This document shows positions 1 through 8,041 of a DNA stretch of 16,341 nt, one piece after another. How positions within the stretch are numbered: the first letter of the stretch is position 1; each line of letters begins with the position of its first letter. The stretch is taken from NCBI GenBank assembly GCA_013001365.1, contig JABDMQ010000204.1, positions 1-16,341 on the forward strand, in the 5' to 3' direction. The notes under the pieces are model-generated. The model was given only the letters and a program-made list of their open reading frames with translations. It had not been told where the DNA came from and made no database searches. The DNA is from Flavobacteriaceae bacterium. GTDB taxonomy: Bacteria > Bacteroidota > Bacteroidia > Flavobacteriales > Flavobacteriaceae. The translations under genes and the position numbers were made by a program.

Positions 1-1633
1 GGGCTATGGCATTCAAGGTGCTAAATGAATTCTGGTAGACTTCAAAATAATTGTCTGTATTCAGGTTTTTGACAAACTGCACATTAAAAAGGTCCATTCG
101 ATTAGTAATTGCAGCAGAAGGATACCAGCGATAATTAAAAATGCCAGACAATGTTTGTTTATCTAAACCAATATTTCGCTGACTTGTCGCTCCTAAGGTA
201 ATGCGCGTACTAGGAGACATGTATTTAGGAACGATCTTATCAGTATTGAAAGGAGAAAATAGGCGTGGGATAGTTAATCTAAGATTTGCTCCAAGCTCAT
301 TGATATCGAAGAATTGATCTTTGGAATCTGAGGGGTCTTTTGAAGCACCGATAGATCCAATGGCCGAAAGCTCAAGAATTTCAGCACCTTTAAAAATATT
401 ACGTGTCAGGATATTGCCACTGAATGAAAACCCGACTGTTTGAATATTGCTTTGAGTCACATCAAAACTTGCACCTAAAGAGTATTTTTTTCGAGGAGTC
501 AAGAAAATGTTGGCTGTCAATGTTGTATCCTCTACGTTTTCTTTAAATTCAATATTAGGATATTTGAATGTCTTCAATTCACTGATATATCTGTAGGTCC
601 TTGTCCTGTCAATGTCTTTGTAAACTTCTCCTGGAGTTATGAAGATAGCGTCTGTGAGCGCCTTTGGTTTGTATTTTAGGCCAAATGCGCTGTAAATATT
701 AAAATTATTATAGGTTATAGAATCTGTTAATGGTGCATTCCTGTTTTCATATGAGTAGTCCGTAAGTATATTGACATCCTTGATTCGATATAGCTTAAAA
801 GGAATTTGGTATGTAGAATCTTCAGATTTTATAATTCTATTGGGTATCTTCAGCTCTACGTTTACTTTTTTATCGGCTTTGATCGAATCAATATCGAAAG
901 TCACATAATCTTGACTGAAATGGTAAACACCAGAATTTCGTAATTCGGTCGTTATCCTACTTCGTTCTTTTTCGAAATTGGAGCTCCTGTATTGGTCAAT
1001 AGGTTGAAGTAATGATTTCTTCTTTATTTTTTGGTATAACGAATCTATTATTGGGGAATCTATTCTTGATGATAACGAATCCAAAAGATATGGCTTGCCA
1101 GTAGTAATGAAAAAATCAACACCAGCCCTTTTATTTTCCTTGGGTTTGAATAGTGTAGATGATTCAACATCAAACCATCCATTCTGCCAAAAGTAATCTT
1201 CAAGCCTGTTCTGGGATTTCCTGGTTAGCGAAGTATCTACTATTACAGGTGCTTCGCCAGTTTTCTTAATCCAATTATTTAGACCTACATAAGAATTACC
1301 AAGCTTATCGACTTGTTTGTTTGAATAGATGCTTTTAAGCCTCTGTTTTCGTTTAGGTCTTTTGTTCAACCAGTTAATATAGGTTGAGTCAGGATTTTCC
1401 TTGGCAAGATTATAAATATGTAACCTCAAAGGTATGCCTAAGGCCAACTTACTATTTGGTTTCTGGTAAAGTAAATTATTAACTGTCTCGGTTAGATCCT
1501 TTTTATCGTTAACATATACTGAAGTATCTGTAAGCAAGTGCTCATTTTCACCAACTCTCTTAATAGTGTTACAGGAGGTTAAAACCCCTATGATTACGAT
1601 AATAAGTGATATTTTTGCGAGAGATGGTTTCAA
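1..1633 (-). CDS. tamL: TamL: translocation and assembly module lipoprotein (Omp85/BamA-TamA family), partial
   Basis: About 544 codons are readable and the C-terminal end lies beyond base 1. The N-terminus is a hydrophobic signal segment ending in a lipobox (LTSC) followed by NTIKRVGENEHLL, so the product should be an acylated outer-membrane protein. The middle resembles POTRA-type modules (GEAPVIVDTSLTRKSQ, then YFWQNGWFDVESS). The last part in the window has the alternating pattern of the start of an Omp85 beta barrel (LTPRKKYSLGASFDVTQSNIQ). The Bacteroidota TamL family is a lipidated relative of TamA/BamA that works with TamB in outer-membrane assembly; a tamB gene may follow outside the window. 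The start is a TTG at 1633-1631: an in-frame TAA lies at 1645-1643, there is no ATG between, and a good promoter sits just upstream. The TamL rather than BamA assignment rests on the lipobox and N-terminal pattern recalled from the family. Confidence 0.85.
   Translation of the reverse strand, partial: MKPSLAKISLIIVIIGVLTSCNTIKRVGENEHLLTDTSVYVNDKKDLTETVNNLLYQKPNSKLALGIPLRLHIYNLAKENPDSTYINWLNKRPKRKQRLKSIYSNKQVDKLGNSYVGLNNWIKKTGEAPVIVDTSLTRKSQNRLEDYFWQNGWFDVESSTLFKPKENKRAGVDFFITTGKPYLLDSLSSRIDSPIIDSLYQKIKKKSLLQPIDQYRSSNFEKERSRITTELRNSGVYHFSQDYVTFDIDSIKADKKVNVELKIPNRIIKSEDSTYQIPFKLYRIKDVNILTDYSYENRNAPLTDSITYNNFNIYSAFGLKYKPKALTDAIFITPGEVYKDIDRTRTYRYISELKTFKYPNIEFKENVEDTTLTANIFLTPRKKYSLGASFDVTQSNIQTVGFSFSGNILTRNIFKGAEILELSAIGSIGASKDPSDSKDQFFDINELGANLRLTIPRLFSPFNTDKIVPKYMSPSTRITLGATSQRNIGLDKQTLSGIFNYRWYPSAAITNRMDLFNVQFVKNLNTDNYFEVYQNSFSTLNAIA
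1610..1617 (+). promoter_or_regulatory. possible -7 box for the trmH-like gene
   Basis: TATTTTTG on the plus strand matches TAnnTTTG and lies about 53 bases before the ATG at 1671, within the first codons of tamL. No convincing -33 TTTG was found at the usual distance, so this is tentative. Confidence 0.35.
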
Positions 1634-1652
1634 CCAGGATAATTAATAAAAT

Positions 1653-1682
1653 CAAAAATACGTTAATAAAATGTTACCCAAA
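1653..1682 (-). promoter_or_regulatory. Bacteroidota-type promoter of tamL
   Basis: On the minus strand, TTTG (1682-1679), an 18-base spacer, then TATTTTTG (1660-1653) fit the Bacteroidota -33/-7 pattern TTTG...TAnnTTTG. The -7 box ends 20 bases before the TTG start of tamL. The -33 box lies inside the first codons of the divergent methyltransferase gene. Confidence 0.6.
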
Positions 1683-2408
1683 AGTCAATTAAAACTTATA
1701 ACGAGTCTAGCTCAGAAAAAGTATCGCAAAGAGCATGGTCTCTTTATAGCGGAAGGGTTCAAGACGGTAACAGAATTGATGGAATCAAGATTGAAATTGC
1801 AACATCTCTATATTTCGAATCCAGTACATGCTTCATTGAACAAAAACCATACCCTGATATCTGAAAAGGATCTCAAGAAAATCAGCCAATTGAAAACTCC
1901 CGCCGAAATCTTAGGCATTTATCATATTCCTGGTTCAAGACCCATAGAAACCAACGCATTAGTGATAGCCCTAGATGATGTAAGGGACCCTGGTAACCTA
2001 GGAACCATAATTAGACTCTGTGATTGGTTTGGTGTCAGAGACCTTGTTTGCTCACATAATACCGTAGACTGCTATAACCCTAAGGTCGTACAAGCAACAA
2101 TGGGGTCGCTATCTCGAGTCAATATTTCTTATGTCAACCTTAGTGAATTCTTGCAGAAAAACGAAGACACATCCATTATAGGCACATTTATGGATGGCAG
2201 GAATATTTACAAGGAAATGCTACCAACCAAAGGAGTCCTAATAATGGGTAATGAGGCTAATGGCATTAGAGATGAAATTGCCAATCTGGTGGACAACAAG
2301 ATCACAATTCCTCGTTTTGGAGAAAAAAACGTAACAGAAAGCCTAAATGTAGCAACGGCAACGGCCATTATCCTAAGTGAATTCAGGCGCGCTTCTATTG
2401 AAATGTGA
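1671..2408 (+). CDS. TrmH/SpoU-family RNA 2'-O-ribose methyltransferase
   Basis: A 245-residue protein of the SPOUT (trefoil-knot) class, which transfers a methyl group from SAM to a ribose 2'-OH of tRNA or rRNA. Residues about 5-85 form the substrate-binding N domain (KKYRKEHGLFIAEGFKTV). Three SpoU motifs follow. Motif 1 is DDVRDPGNLGTIIR (102-115), with the conserved Asn109 and Arg115. Motif 2 is IMGNEANGI (191-199), with Glu195. Motif 3 is TESLNVATATAI (222-233), which forms part of the SAM-binding knot. Length and motif order are normal for the family. The exact RNA target cannot be read from the sequence, so no symbol is given (rlmB- or trmH-like are possible). It is divergent from tamL and its last 14 bases overlap the 3' end of porT on the other strand. 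Confidence 0.93.
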   Translation: MLPKSQLKLITSLAQKKYRKEHGLFIAEGFKTVTELMESRLKLQHLYISNPVHASLNKNHTLISEKDLKKISQLKTPAEILGIYHIPGSRPIETNALVIALDDVRDPGNLGTIIRLCDWFGVRDLVCSHNTVDCYNPKVVQATMGSLSRVNISYVNLSEFLQKNEDTSIIGTFMDGRNIYKEMLPTKGVLIMGNEANGIRDEIANLVDNKITIPRFGEKNVTESLNVATATAIILSEFRRASIEM

Positions 2409-3108
2409 AATTAAGGAAGACTCCCCTTGTTTTCATACTTGTGATATTACTTGTCCACGGACTGTTAGTGTCAGTATCTCTTACCAATTCATCATTTAAT
2501 GCAAAAACTCCCCTTATCGAAGGAGTGAACTTGAACCAGTGTAAATAAAAATCAATACCTAGGCCTAATTCATAAAAGAACATACTTTTTTTAGTACGGA
2601 ATTGCCCTGCACTATTGTCATCTGGATTGTCTTCGTTGGAAGAAAGGTTGAGTGCTGTGGAAATGCCACCAACCACGAAAGGCTTGAAATTGTTCAAACG
2701 CTTGGCAGATAACTTAACTAGTAATGGTATATGTATATAGGTCGATTTAACTTCTCGTTCAAGATCATTGGCTTGAAAAGTCAGACCTTGAAAATAGCCC
2801 TCGTTATAGGTTAATGTCCTATTGCTTACAATCAGACCCGGTTCCAAACGAATATTAATATGGTCATTGATGCGCATATCTCCAATAAGACCAACATTGA
2901 ATCCAACCGATTTCTCTGTTTGAATATCTGAAAGGTTCGTATTGTAATCAAAATTGAAATCGTAATTGTTCAAGCCAAGAAAATACCCCCAAGTCAAGAA
3001 TTTCTTATCAAAATTCTCCAAGTTTAGGACTTTTTCCTTACTGAACAATTGAGCATTGCTTATTTGGTATGTAAACAAAAATGCAAGTAGAAAAAGTAAG
3101 TTCTTCAT
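2395..3108 (-). CDS. porT: PorT (SprT) type IX secretion/gliding outer-membrane beta-barrel protein
   Basis: A 237-residue secreted protein. Residues 1-20 are a clear Sec signal peptide (MKNLLFLLAFLFTYQISNAQ). The mature N-terminus, ENFDKKFLTWGYFLGLNNYDF, is the signature I recall for the PorT/SprT family. The rest is alternating polar and hydrophobic strands with aromatic ends, and the terminal Phe-Gln is typical of an outer-membrane barrel. PorT is required for type IX secretion, which exports gliding adhesins and hydrolases in Bacteroidota. It begins 4 bases after the ubiE stop, so the two are likely cotranscribed; this ubiE-porT neighbourhood is common in flavobacteria as I recall it. Without the FDKKFLTWGY block it could only be called a porin-like protein. 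Confidence 0.85.
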   Translation of the reverse strand: MKNLLFLLAFLFTYQISNAQLFSKEKVLNLENFDKKFLTWGYFLGLNNYDFNFDYNTNLSDIQTEKSVGFNVGLIGDMRINDHINIRLEPGLIVSNRTLTYNEGYFQGLTFQANDLEREVKSTYIHIPLLVKLSAKRLNNFKPFVVGGISTALNLSSNEDNPDDNSAGQFRTKKSMFFYELGLGIDFYLHWFKFTPSIRGVFALNDELVRDTDTNSPWTSNITSMKTRGVFLNFTFQ

Positions 3109-3112
3109 AATC

Positions 3113-3838
3113 TTATTTTGAGGCAGAGTAAATTGTCGCTACACCAAAAGTTTGAGGGTCATCTTTAACGTTAATAAACCCAATTTTACGCAAAATATTG
3201 TTGAGTTCCTCTCCATAAGGAAAAACTGAAGCAGATTCACTAAGATATCTATATGCAGATTGATCTTTAGAAAACAATCTTCCGATAACTGGTAGTAAGT
3301 TCTTGGTGTAAAGTCTATAACCCTCTTTATAAGGACTTTTGGTCGGTACCGAGGTCTCAAGTATTACAAAAATGCCACCTGGCTTCAGCACTCTTAAAAT
3401 TTCCTTGAGGCCTTTCTCTAGATTTTCAAAATTCCTTACCCCAAAGGCCACCGTAATGGCGTCGAATCCATTATCTTCGAATGGCATGTTTTCAGAATCA
3501 CCAAGTACCATATCAATAGTGTTGCTGAGTTGTTTCTTAGCGATTTTCTGATTGCCAACATCCAACATTCCTTGACTAATGTCAAGGCCAATGATTCTAG
3601 AGGCCTCAGTTTTGGCCAAATTGATAGCAAGATCACCTGTACCAGTTGCAATGTCAAGAATCATTTCAGGCTTGTGAGCTTTTACAAGAGCAACGACTTT
3701 CTTACGCCATTTAATATCGATACCAAAGGAAATGACACGATTAAGACCATCGTACTCTTTAGATATGGTATCGAACATATTTGCAACCTGTTCTTTTTTG
3801 CCGAGTTTACTGTCCTTATATGGTTTTACTTTGGTCAA
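3113..3838 (-). CDS. ubiE: UbiE/MenG demethylmenaquinone C-methyltransferase
   Basis: A 241-residue SAM-dependent methyltransferase that catalyses the C-methylation of demethylmenaquinone, giving menaquinone, the expected quinone in this group. The N-terminal VKPYKDSKLGKKEQVANMFD and YDGLNRVISFGID (29-41) are hallmark UbiE segments. The SAM loop is LDIATGTGDLA (61-71), with Asp86 as the likely ribose-binding acidic residue. GVRNFENLEKGLKEILRVL (133-151) and LKPGG (151-155) are further family motifs. The start is a TTG codon at 3838-3836. The first in-frame ATG, Met21, would delete the conserved KPYKDS block, so the rare start is preferred. It is the first gene of a two-gene unit with porT. 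Menaquinone supply links it to the NQR complex whose first gene opens the right end. Confidence 0.95.
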   Translation of the reverse strand: MTKVKPYKDSKLGKKEQVANMFDTISKEYDGLNRVISFGIDIKWRKKVVALVKAHKPEMILDIATGTGDLAINLAKTEASRIIGLDISQGMLDVGNQKIAKKQLSNTIDMVLGDSENMPFEDNGFDAITVAFGVRNFENLEKGLKEILRVLKPGGIFVILETSVPTKSPYKEGYRLYTKNLLPVIGRLFSKDQSAYRYLSESASVFPYGEELNNILRKIGFINVKDDPQTFGVATIYSASK

Positions 3839-3851
3839 TTGAGATTTTTGG

Positions 3852-3859
3852 CAAATATA
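3852..3859 (-). promoter_or_regulatory. -7 box of the ubiE-porT promoter
   Basis: On the minus strand TATATTTG matches TAnnTTTG and ends 13 bases before the TTG start of ubiE. No clear -33 TTTG is seen. Its position supports the TTG start. Confidence 0.45.
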
Positions 3860-3939
3860 TGACTTTATTATAGGTTATGTCTATGCATTCATTAGCACTT
3901 TTAGGTAAAACCTTTTTAATGATACCTTTAAAAAACAAC

Positions 3940-3947
3940 TATATTTG
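3940..3947 (+). promoter_or_regulatory. -7 box of the trkA-trkH promoter
   Basis: TATATTTG followed by CAC lies 27 bases before the trkA ATG and matches TAnnTTTG. The upstream region is AT-rich but no good -33 TTTG is present at 18-20 bases. The 136-base divergent gap (3839-3974) holds only this and the ubiE box. Confidence 0.45.
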
Positions 3948-3974
3948 CACCACTATTATTCATAGTCTTATTTT

Positions 3975-5324
3975 ATGAAGATAATTATCGCTGGAGCAGG
4001 CGAAGTAGGATTTCATCTCGCAAAATTATTGTCTTTCGAATCTCAAGAAATCACACTAATTGATACCAATAAAGAAAGCCTCACCTATGCGGATAATCAC
4101 TTGGATATACGCATTGTCAAAGGAGATGCAACTTCTATATCAGTATTGAAGGAATCAAGAATCGAAAACGCGGATCTGGTTATTGGCGTGACTTCATCAG
4201 AAACAACAAATATTACAGTTTGCGCAATTGCTAAGCAATTGGGGGCCAAAAGGACCATTGCAAGGATATCTAATACAGAATTCATTGAAAACAAGGATGA
4301 GGTTGGGTTCATGGAATTTGGTGTTGATGAATTGATCTCTCCTGAAGCACTGGCAGCATCTGAAATAGAATTGTTATTGGACCAATCTGCATTCAATGAC
4401 AGTTACGAATTCGAGGACGGAGCATTGACCATGGTTGGCTTGATCTTATCTAATACTGCCTCTATTGTAGGCAAGTCCATAAAAGAAGCGGCGACCATAT
4501 TCCCGGAAATGCATTTCATAGCCATAGCAATTCAAAGAGGCGGTACGCAATATACTTTGATCCCAAGAGGAGATACTGTTCTTAAGGAAGGAGATCAAGT
4601 ATATTTCATAACCTCTACAGGAGGAGTTGAGGAGTTGTATAAATTGACTGGAAAATTCAAGGAAGACATCAAGAATGTCATGATTCTTGGCGGTAGCAAG
4701 ATCGGATATAAATCTGCTAGGGACCTTTGCAAGAAAAAATTCAACATAAAGCTTATAGAAAAGGACAAACAACGTGCTGTTGACCTTGCTGATGAACTTC
4801 CAAAAGCGCTTGTGATAAATGGTGATGGCCGGAATGTAGAATTGTTGGAAGAAGAGAATATTGCTGATATGGATGCTTTTATTGCGGTAACTGGCAATTC
4901 TGAAACCAATATCATGTCCTGTTTGGTCGCGAAATCAAAAGGAGTAAAGAAAACAATTGCCTTGGTTGAGAACATGGATTATTTTGAGTTATCGCAATCC
5001 ATTGGTATTGATACTTTGATTAATAAAAAACTCCTTGCTGCTAATAACATCTTTAGGTATATACGTAAAGGCGAAGTTGTAGCTATGACCAAACTTAATA
5101 ATATGAACGCAGAAATCCTGGAGTTCAAAGTTAATGCAGATTCCAATATTTGCAATACCAAGGTCAAGGACCTGGAGTTTCCGCAATCAGCGATTATAGG
5201 TGGTGTCATTAGAGATGACGAGGGTGTTATTGCTTTAGGTGAATTCAAGATACAGGAAGGCGATAAGGTGGTGGTTTGCTGTTTGCCGAGATCGATCAAG
5301 AAAGTTGAAAAGTTGTTTTTCTGA
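3975..5324 (+). CDS. trkA: TrkA cytoplasmic NAD-binding subunit of the Trk potassium transporter
   Basis: A 449-residue soluble protein with the duplicated RCK layout of full-length TrkA. RCK-N1 (about 1-135) begins with the Rossmann loop GAGEVG (7-12) and has the acidic Asp30 at the end of the second strand. RCK-C1 spans about 145-225. RCK-N2 (about 233-350) has the loop GGSKIG (239-244) and Glu262 in LIEKDK. RCK-C2 spans about 365-449. The protein forms a ring under the membrane channel TrkH and gates K+ uptake in response to bound nucleotide. Its stop codon overlaps the trkH start by one base (TGATG at 5322-5326), which points to coupled translation. The length is normal and no domain is missing. 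Confidence 0.96.
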   Translation: MKIIIAGAGEVGFHLAKLLSFESQEITLIDTNKESLTYADNHLDIRIVKGDATSISVLKESRIENADLVIGVTSSETTNITVCAIAKQLGAKRTIARISNTEFIENKDEVGFMEFGVDELISPEALAASEIELLLDQSAFNDSYEFEDGALTMVGLILSNTASIVGKSIKEAATIFPEMHFIAIAIQRGGTQYTLIPRGDTVLKEGDQVYFITSTGGVEELYKLTGKFKEDIKNVMILGGSKIGYKSARDLCKKKFNIKLIEKDKQRAVDLADELPKALVINGDGRNVELLEEENIADMDAFIAVTGNSETNIMSCLVAKSKGVKKTIALVENMDYFELSQSIGIDTLINKKLLAANNIFRYIRKGEVVAMTKLNNMNAEILEFKVNADSNICNTKVKDLEFPQSAIIGGVIRDDEGVIALGEFKIQEGDKVVVCCLPRSIKKVEKLFF

Positions 5325-6817
5325 TGCGCCTTAATTTTAAGATTATCTTCCATATTTTCGGACTTCTCCTTTTGTTCAATGGTGTCTTCATGTTGTTGGC
5401 CTCGATAATGAGCTGGGCTTATGATGATGGTGTTACCATTCATATCGTTTTAGCTGGAATAATTACTGTTCTAGTAGGCGTATTTCTCATGTTCATTACA
5501 AGGGAGCACCTTAAGGAAATCAGTAAACATGATGGCTACATAGTAGTGACCTTTGGTTGGATCATTATGGCATTATCGGGTACCTTGCCTTATATACTCA
5601 CTGAAACGATTCCAAGTTTTACCAATGCATTTTTTGAGACCATGTCGGGTTATACCACTACTGGGTCAACCATTATTGAAGATATTGAGAGCATGCCAGA
5701 AGGTATATTGTTTTGGAGAAGCTTGACGCATTGGATAGGTGGTATGGGAATCATCGTTTTGGCAGTGGCTATCTTGCCTTTACTTGGTATTGGTGGCATG
5801 CAATTATTTGCTGCGGAGGCACCTGGACCGAGCGCAGATAAGTTACATCCTAGGATTACGGATACAGCAAAAAGACTTTGGTTGATATATTTTAGTTATA
5901 CCGCCGTTGAGACCATTTTACTTAACATAGCAGGTATGTCGTTTTTTGATGCCATCAATCATTCTCTTAGCACCCTTTCTACAGGAGGGTTCTCTACGAG
6001 AAATGCGAGTCTTGCGTTCTGGAATGATAATCCTTGGATTCAATATATTGTCATGCTTTTCATGTTCTTGGCAGGAACCAATTTTGTACTTAGCTATTAT
6101 TTCTTCAAAGGAAAGATCAACCGAGTTGCGCAAGATGAAGAATTTAAGCTATACTTCAAGTTCATTTTGGTGTTTACCATTATTTCTTCATTGATCATAT
6201 ATTTCGGGGCAGATATGAGTGCATCGTCCATTGATCATCCTGCTGTTCTAGGCGAACAGGAAAGTGCTTTTCGTCATGGTCTTTTTCAAGTATTGGCAAT
6301 AATTACCACAACAGGGTTTGTAAGTGCTGATTTTACGATGTGGACACCATTCCTTTTGGTATTCTTCTTTGGTCTGATGTTCTTGGGAGGCTCTTCAGGG
6401 AGTACAGCAGGTAGTGTTAAAGTAGTTAGGCATTTGATAACCATACGCAATGGTTTTTTGGAATTCAAGCGGTCTCTTCATTTAAATGCCATTCTTCCTG
6501 TACGATATAACAATAAGGCTATTTCTGGAGATATCGTATTCAATATCCTGGGATTCTTTATTCTTTATATGCTTTCCTTTATAGTTGGCGCACTTGGATT
6601 TGCAGCGATGGGTCTGGACTTTCAGTCTGCTATAGGAGTTGCAGCCTCTAGTTTAGGTAATGTAGGTCCAGCACTTGGTGATTTTGGACCAGTCAATAAT
6701 TTTCACAATATGCCAAGCATAGGCAAATGGTGGTGCGCCTTCTTAATGCTTATTGGAAGATTGGAATTGTTTACGGTACTGATTCTTCTTACTCCTTTTT
6801 TCTGGAGAAATAGGTAG
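5324..6817 (+). CDS. trkH: TrkH potassium-uptake channel subunit
   Basis: A 497-residue polytopic inner-membrane protein of the Trk/Ktr/HKT superfamily. It is built from four membrane-pore-membrane repeats. The four pore-loop filter segments are visible: TTTGS (111-115), STGGF (219-223), TTTGF (328-332) and SLGNVGP (443-449). Each carries the glycine that lines the K+ filter. Other family marks are HWIGGMGI (136-143) and GGSSGSTAGSVK (355-366), the latter in the intramembrane loop region that acts as a gate. It partners with TrkA, encoded immediately upstream with a one-base overlap, in K+ uptake for osmotic and pH balance. Its stop lies 12 bases from the stop of the convergent aminotransferase gene, with no obvious strong terminator between them. 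Confidence 0.96.
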   Translation: MRLNFKIIFHIFGLLLLFNGVFMLLASIMSWAYDDGVTIHIVLAGIITVLVGVFLMFITREHLKEISKHDGYIVVTFGWIIMALSGTLPYILTETIPSFTNAFFETMSGYTTTGSTIIEDIESMPEGILFWRSLTHWIGGMGIIVLAVAILPLLGIGGMQLFAAEAPGPSADKLHPRITDTAKRLWLIYFSYTAVETILLNIAGMSFFDAINHSLSTLSTGGFSTRNASLAFWNDNPWIQYIVMLFMFLAGTNFVLSYYFFKGKINRVAQDEEFKLYFKFILVFTIISSLIIYFGADMSASSIDHPAVLGEQESAFRHGLFQVLAIITTTGFVSADFTMWTPFLLVFFFGLMFLGGSSGSTAGSVKVVRHLITIRNGFLEFKRSLHLNAILPVRYNNKAISGDIVFNILGFFILYMLSFIVGALGFAAMGLDFQSAIGVAASSLGNVGPALGDFGPVNNFHNMPSIGKWWCAFLMLIGRLELFTVLILLTPFFWRNR

Positions 6818-6829
6818 AAATGTTATTGG

Positions 6830-8032
6830 TCATTTTGCTACCAACTGGCTAACTGCTTCCTTTATGCGCTTTAACGCCTCAACCAATTGGTCTTGTGATG
6901 CTGCATAAGAGATCCTGATGCAGTTTGGATTACCAAAGGCATCACCAGTCACTGTGGCAACTAATGCTTCTTCTAGCAGATACATTGAAAAGTCCGTAGC
7001 ATTGTTGATCTTCGTGCCATTCAATGTCTTTCCGAAGAAATAGGAGATGTCAGGGAACACATAAAAAGCACCTTCTGGTGTATTGGCAGAAAAACCTTCA
7101 ACATCGTTCAAAAGGTCCAGGACCAAATCTCGACGTACCTTGAACTCGTCAACCATATAGTTGATCCTATTAGGGTCTTCGACTAAGGCTGTTATAACGG
7201 CACGTTGGGCAATACAATTGGCGCCACTGGTAACTTGTCCTTGCATCTTGTTACATGCTCTTGCGATCCATTCCGGTGCACCTATGTACCCAATTCTCCA
7301 ACCTGTCATGGCAAAGGCCTTTGAAACACCATTGACTGTTACAGTACGATCATACATGCCTTCAACATTGGCCATGCTTGCATGAGGTTGCCCCGTATAA
7401 TTTATGTGTTCGTAGATTTCATCTGATACTACATAGATATTGGGATAGTTTCTTAATACACTACCCAAGGCTTCAAGTTCTTCCATGCTGTATAAAGATC
7501 CACTTGGATTGCAAGGCGAACTGAACCAAAGCATTTTGGTTTTTGGTGTTATGGCCGCTTCCAATTGCGCTGCGGTCATCTTGAAATCCGTATCAATAGA
7601 GGTCGGAACTTCAACAGGAATACCTTCATTCAATCCAACTATGTCGCTGTAGCTTACCCAATAAGGGCAAGGCAGGATAACCTCGTCACCAGGATTGATC
7701 ATCGCAGCAGCAACGTTAGAAAGAGATTGTTTTGCACCTGTAGAAACAACAATTTGTGGTCTTGAATATGACAGTCCATTATCTCTTTTGAACTTAGTGA
7801 TAATGGCATCTTTCAATTCTACATAACCATCAACTGGGGTGTATGAATTGTAATCTTCATTAATAGCTTGAATGGCAGCTTGTTTAACAAATTCAGGTGT
7901 ATTGAAATCAGGTTCTCCTAAACTCAAACCTATAATGTCCATACCCTCTGCTCTAAGTTCTCGAGCCTTTGCAGCCATGGCTAGGGTTTGCGAAGTCGAT
8001 AGATTATTTATTCTATCCGAAAGTTGATTCAT
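6830..8032 (-). CDS. class I PLP-dependent aminotransferase, probably aspartate aminotransferase
   Basis: A 400-residue fold-type I enzyme. Family landmarks are RELRAEGMDIIGLSLGEPDF (24-43), the aromatic PYW (123-125) that stacks on the cofactor, NPSG (175-178) and DEIYEH (204-209) with the pyridine-nitrogen-binding Asp204 and Tyr207. GVSKAFAMTGWRIGY (235-249) carries the Schiff-base Lys238 and the phosphate-binding Arg246. IRISYA (372-377) carries the carboxylate-binding Arg373. The sequence type fits bacterial aspartate aminotransferase of the Ib group, which interconverts aspartate/oxaloacetate and glutamate/2-oxoglutarate. Some relatives also act on prephenate or aromatic acids, so the substrate is inferred. 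It begins 9 bases after the desaturase stop and has no promoter of its own that I can see, so it is probably cotranscribed with that gene. Confidence 0.93.
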   Translation of the reverse strand: MNQLSDRINNLSTSQTLAMAAKARELRAEGMDIIGLSLGEPDFNTPEFVKQAAIQAINEDYNSYTPVDGYVELKDAIITKFKRDNGLSYSRPQIVVSTGAKQSLSNVAAAMINPGDEVILPCPYWVSYSDIVGLNEGIPVEVPTSIDTDFKMTAAQLEAAITPKTKMLWFSSPCNPSGSLYSMEELEALGSVLRNYPNIYVVSDEIYEHINYTGQPHASMANVEGMYDRTVTVNGVSKAFAMTGWRIGYIGAPEWIARACNKMQGQVTSGANCIAQRAVITALVEDPNRINYMVDEFKVRRDLVLDLLNDVEGFSANTPEGAFYVFPDISYFFGKTLNGTKINNATDFSMYLLEEALVATVTGDAFGNPNCIRISYAASQDQLVEALKRIKEAVSQLVAK

Positions 8033-8041
8033 TTGGAAATA

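Noticed and set aside
3339..3862. Plus-strand open frames opposite ubiE
   Set aside because: They are antisense shadows without recognisable protein features; ubiE is clear on the minus strand.
6826..6844. TTGGT...ACCAA inverted repeat between trkH and the aminotransferase, as a bidirectional terminator
   Set aside because: The stem is only 5 bases with a 9-base loop, it overlaps the end of the aminotransferase gene, and it lacks flanking T-runs.
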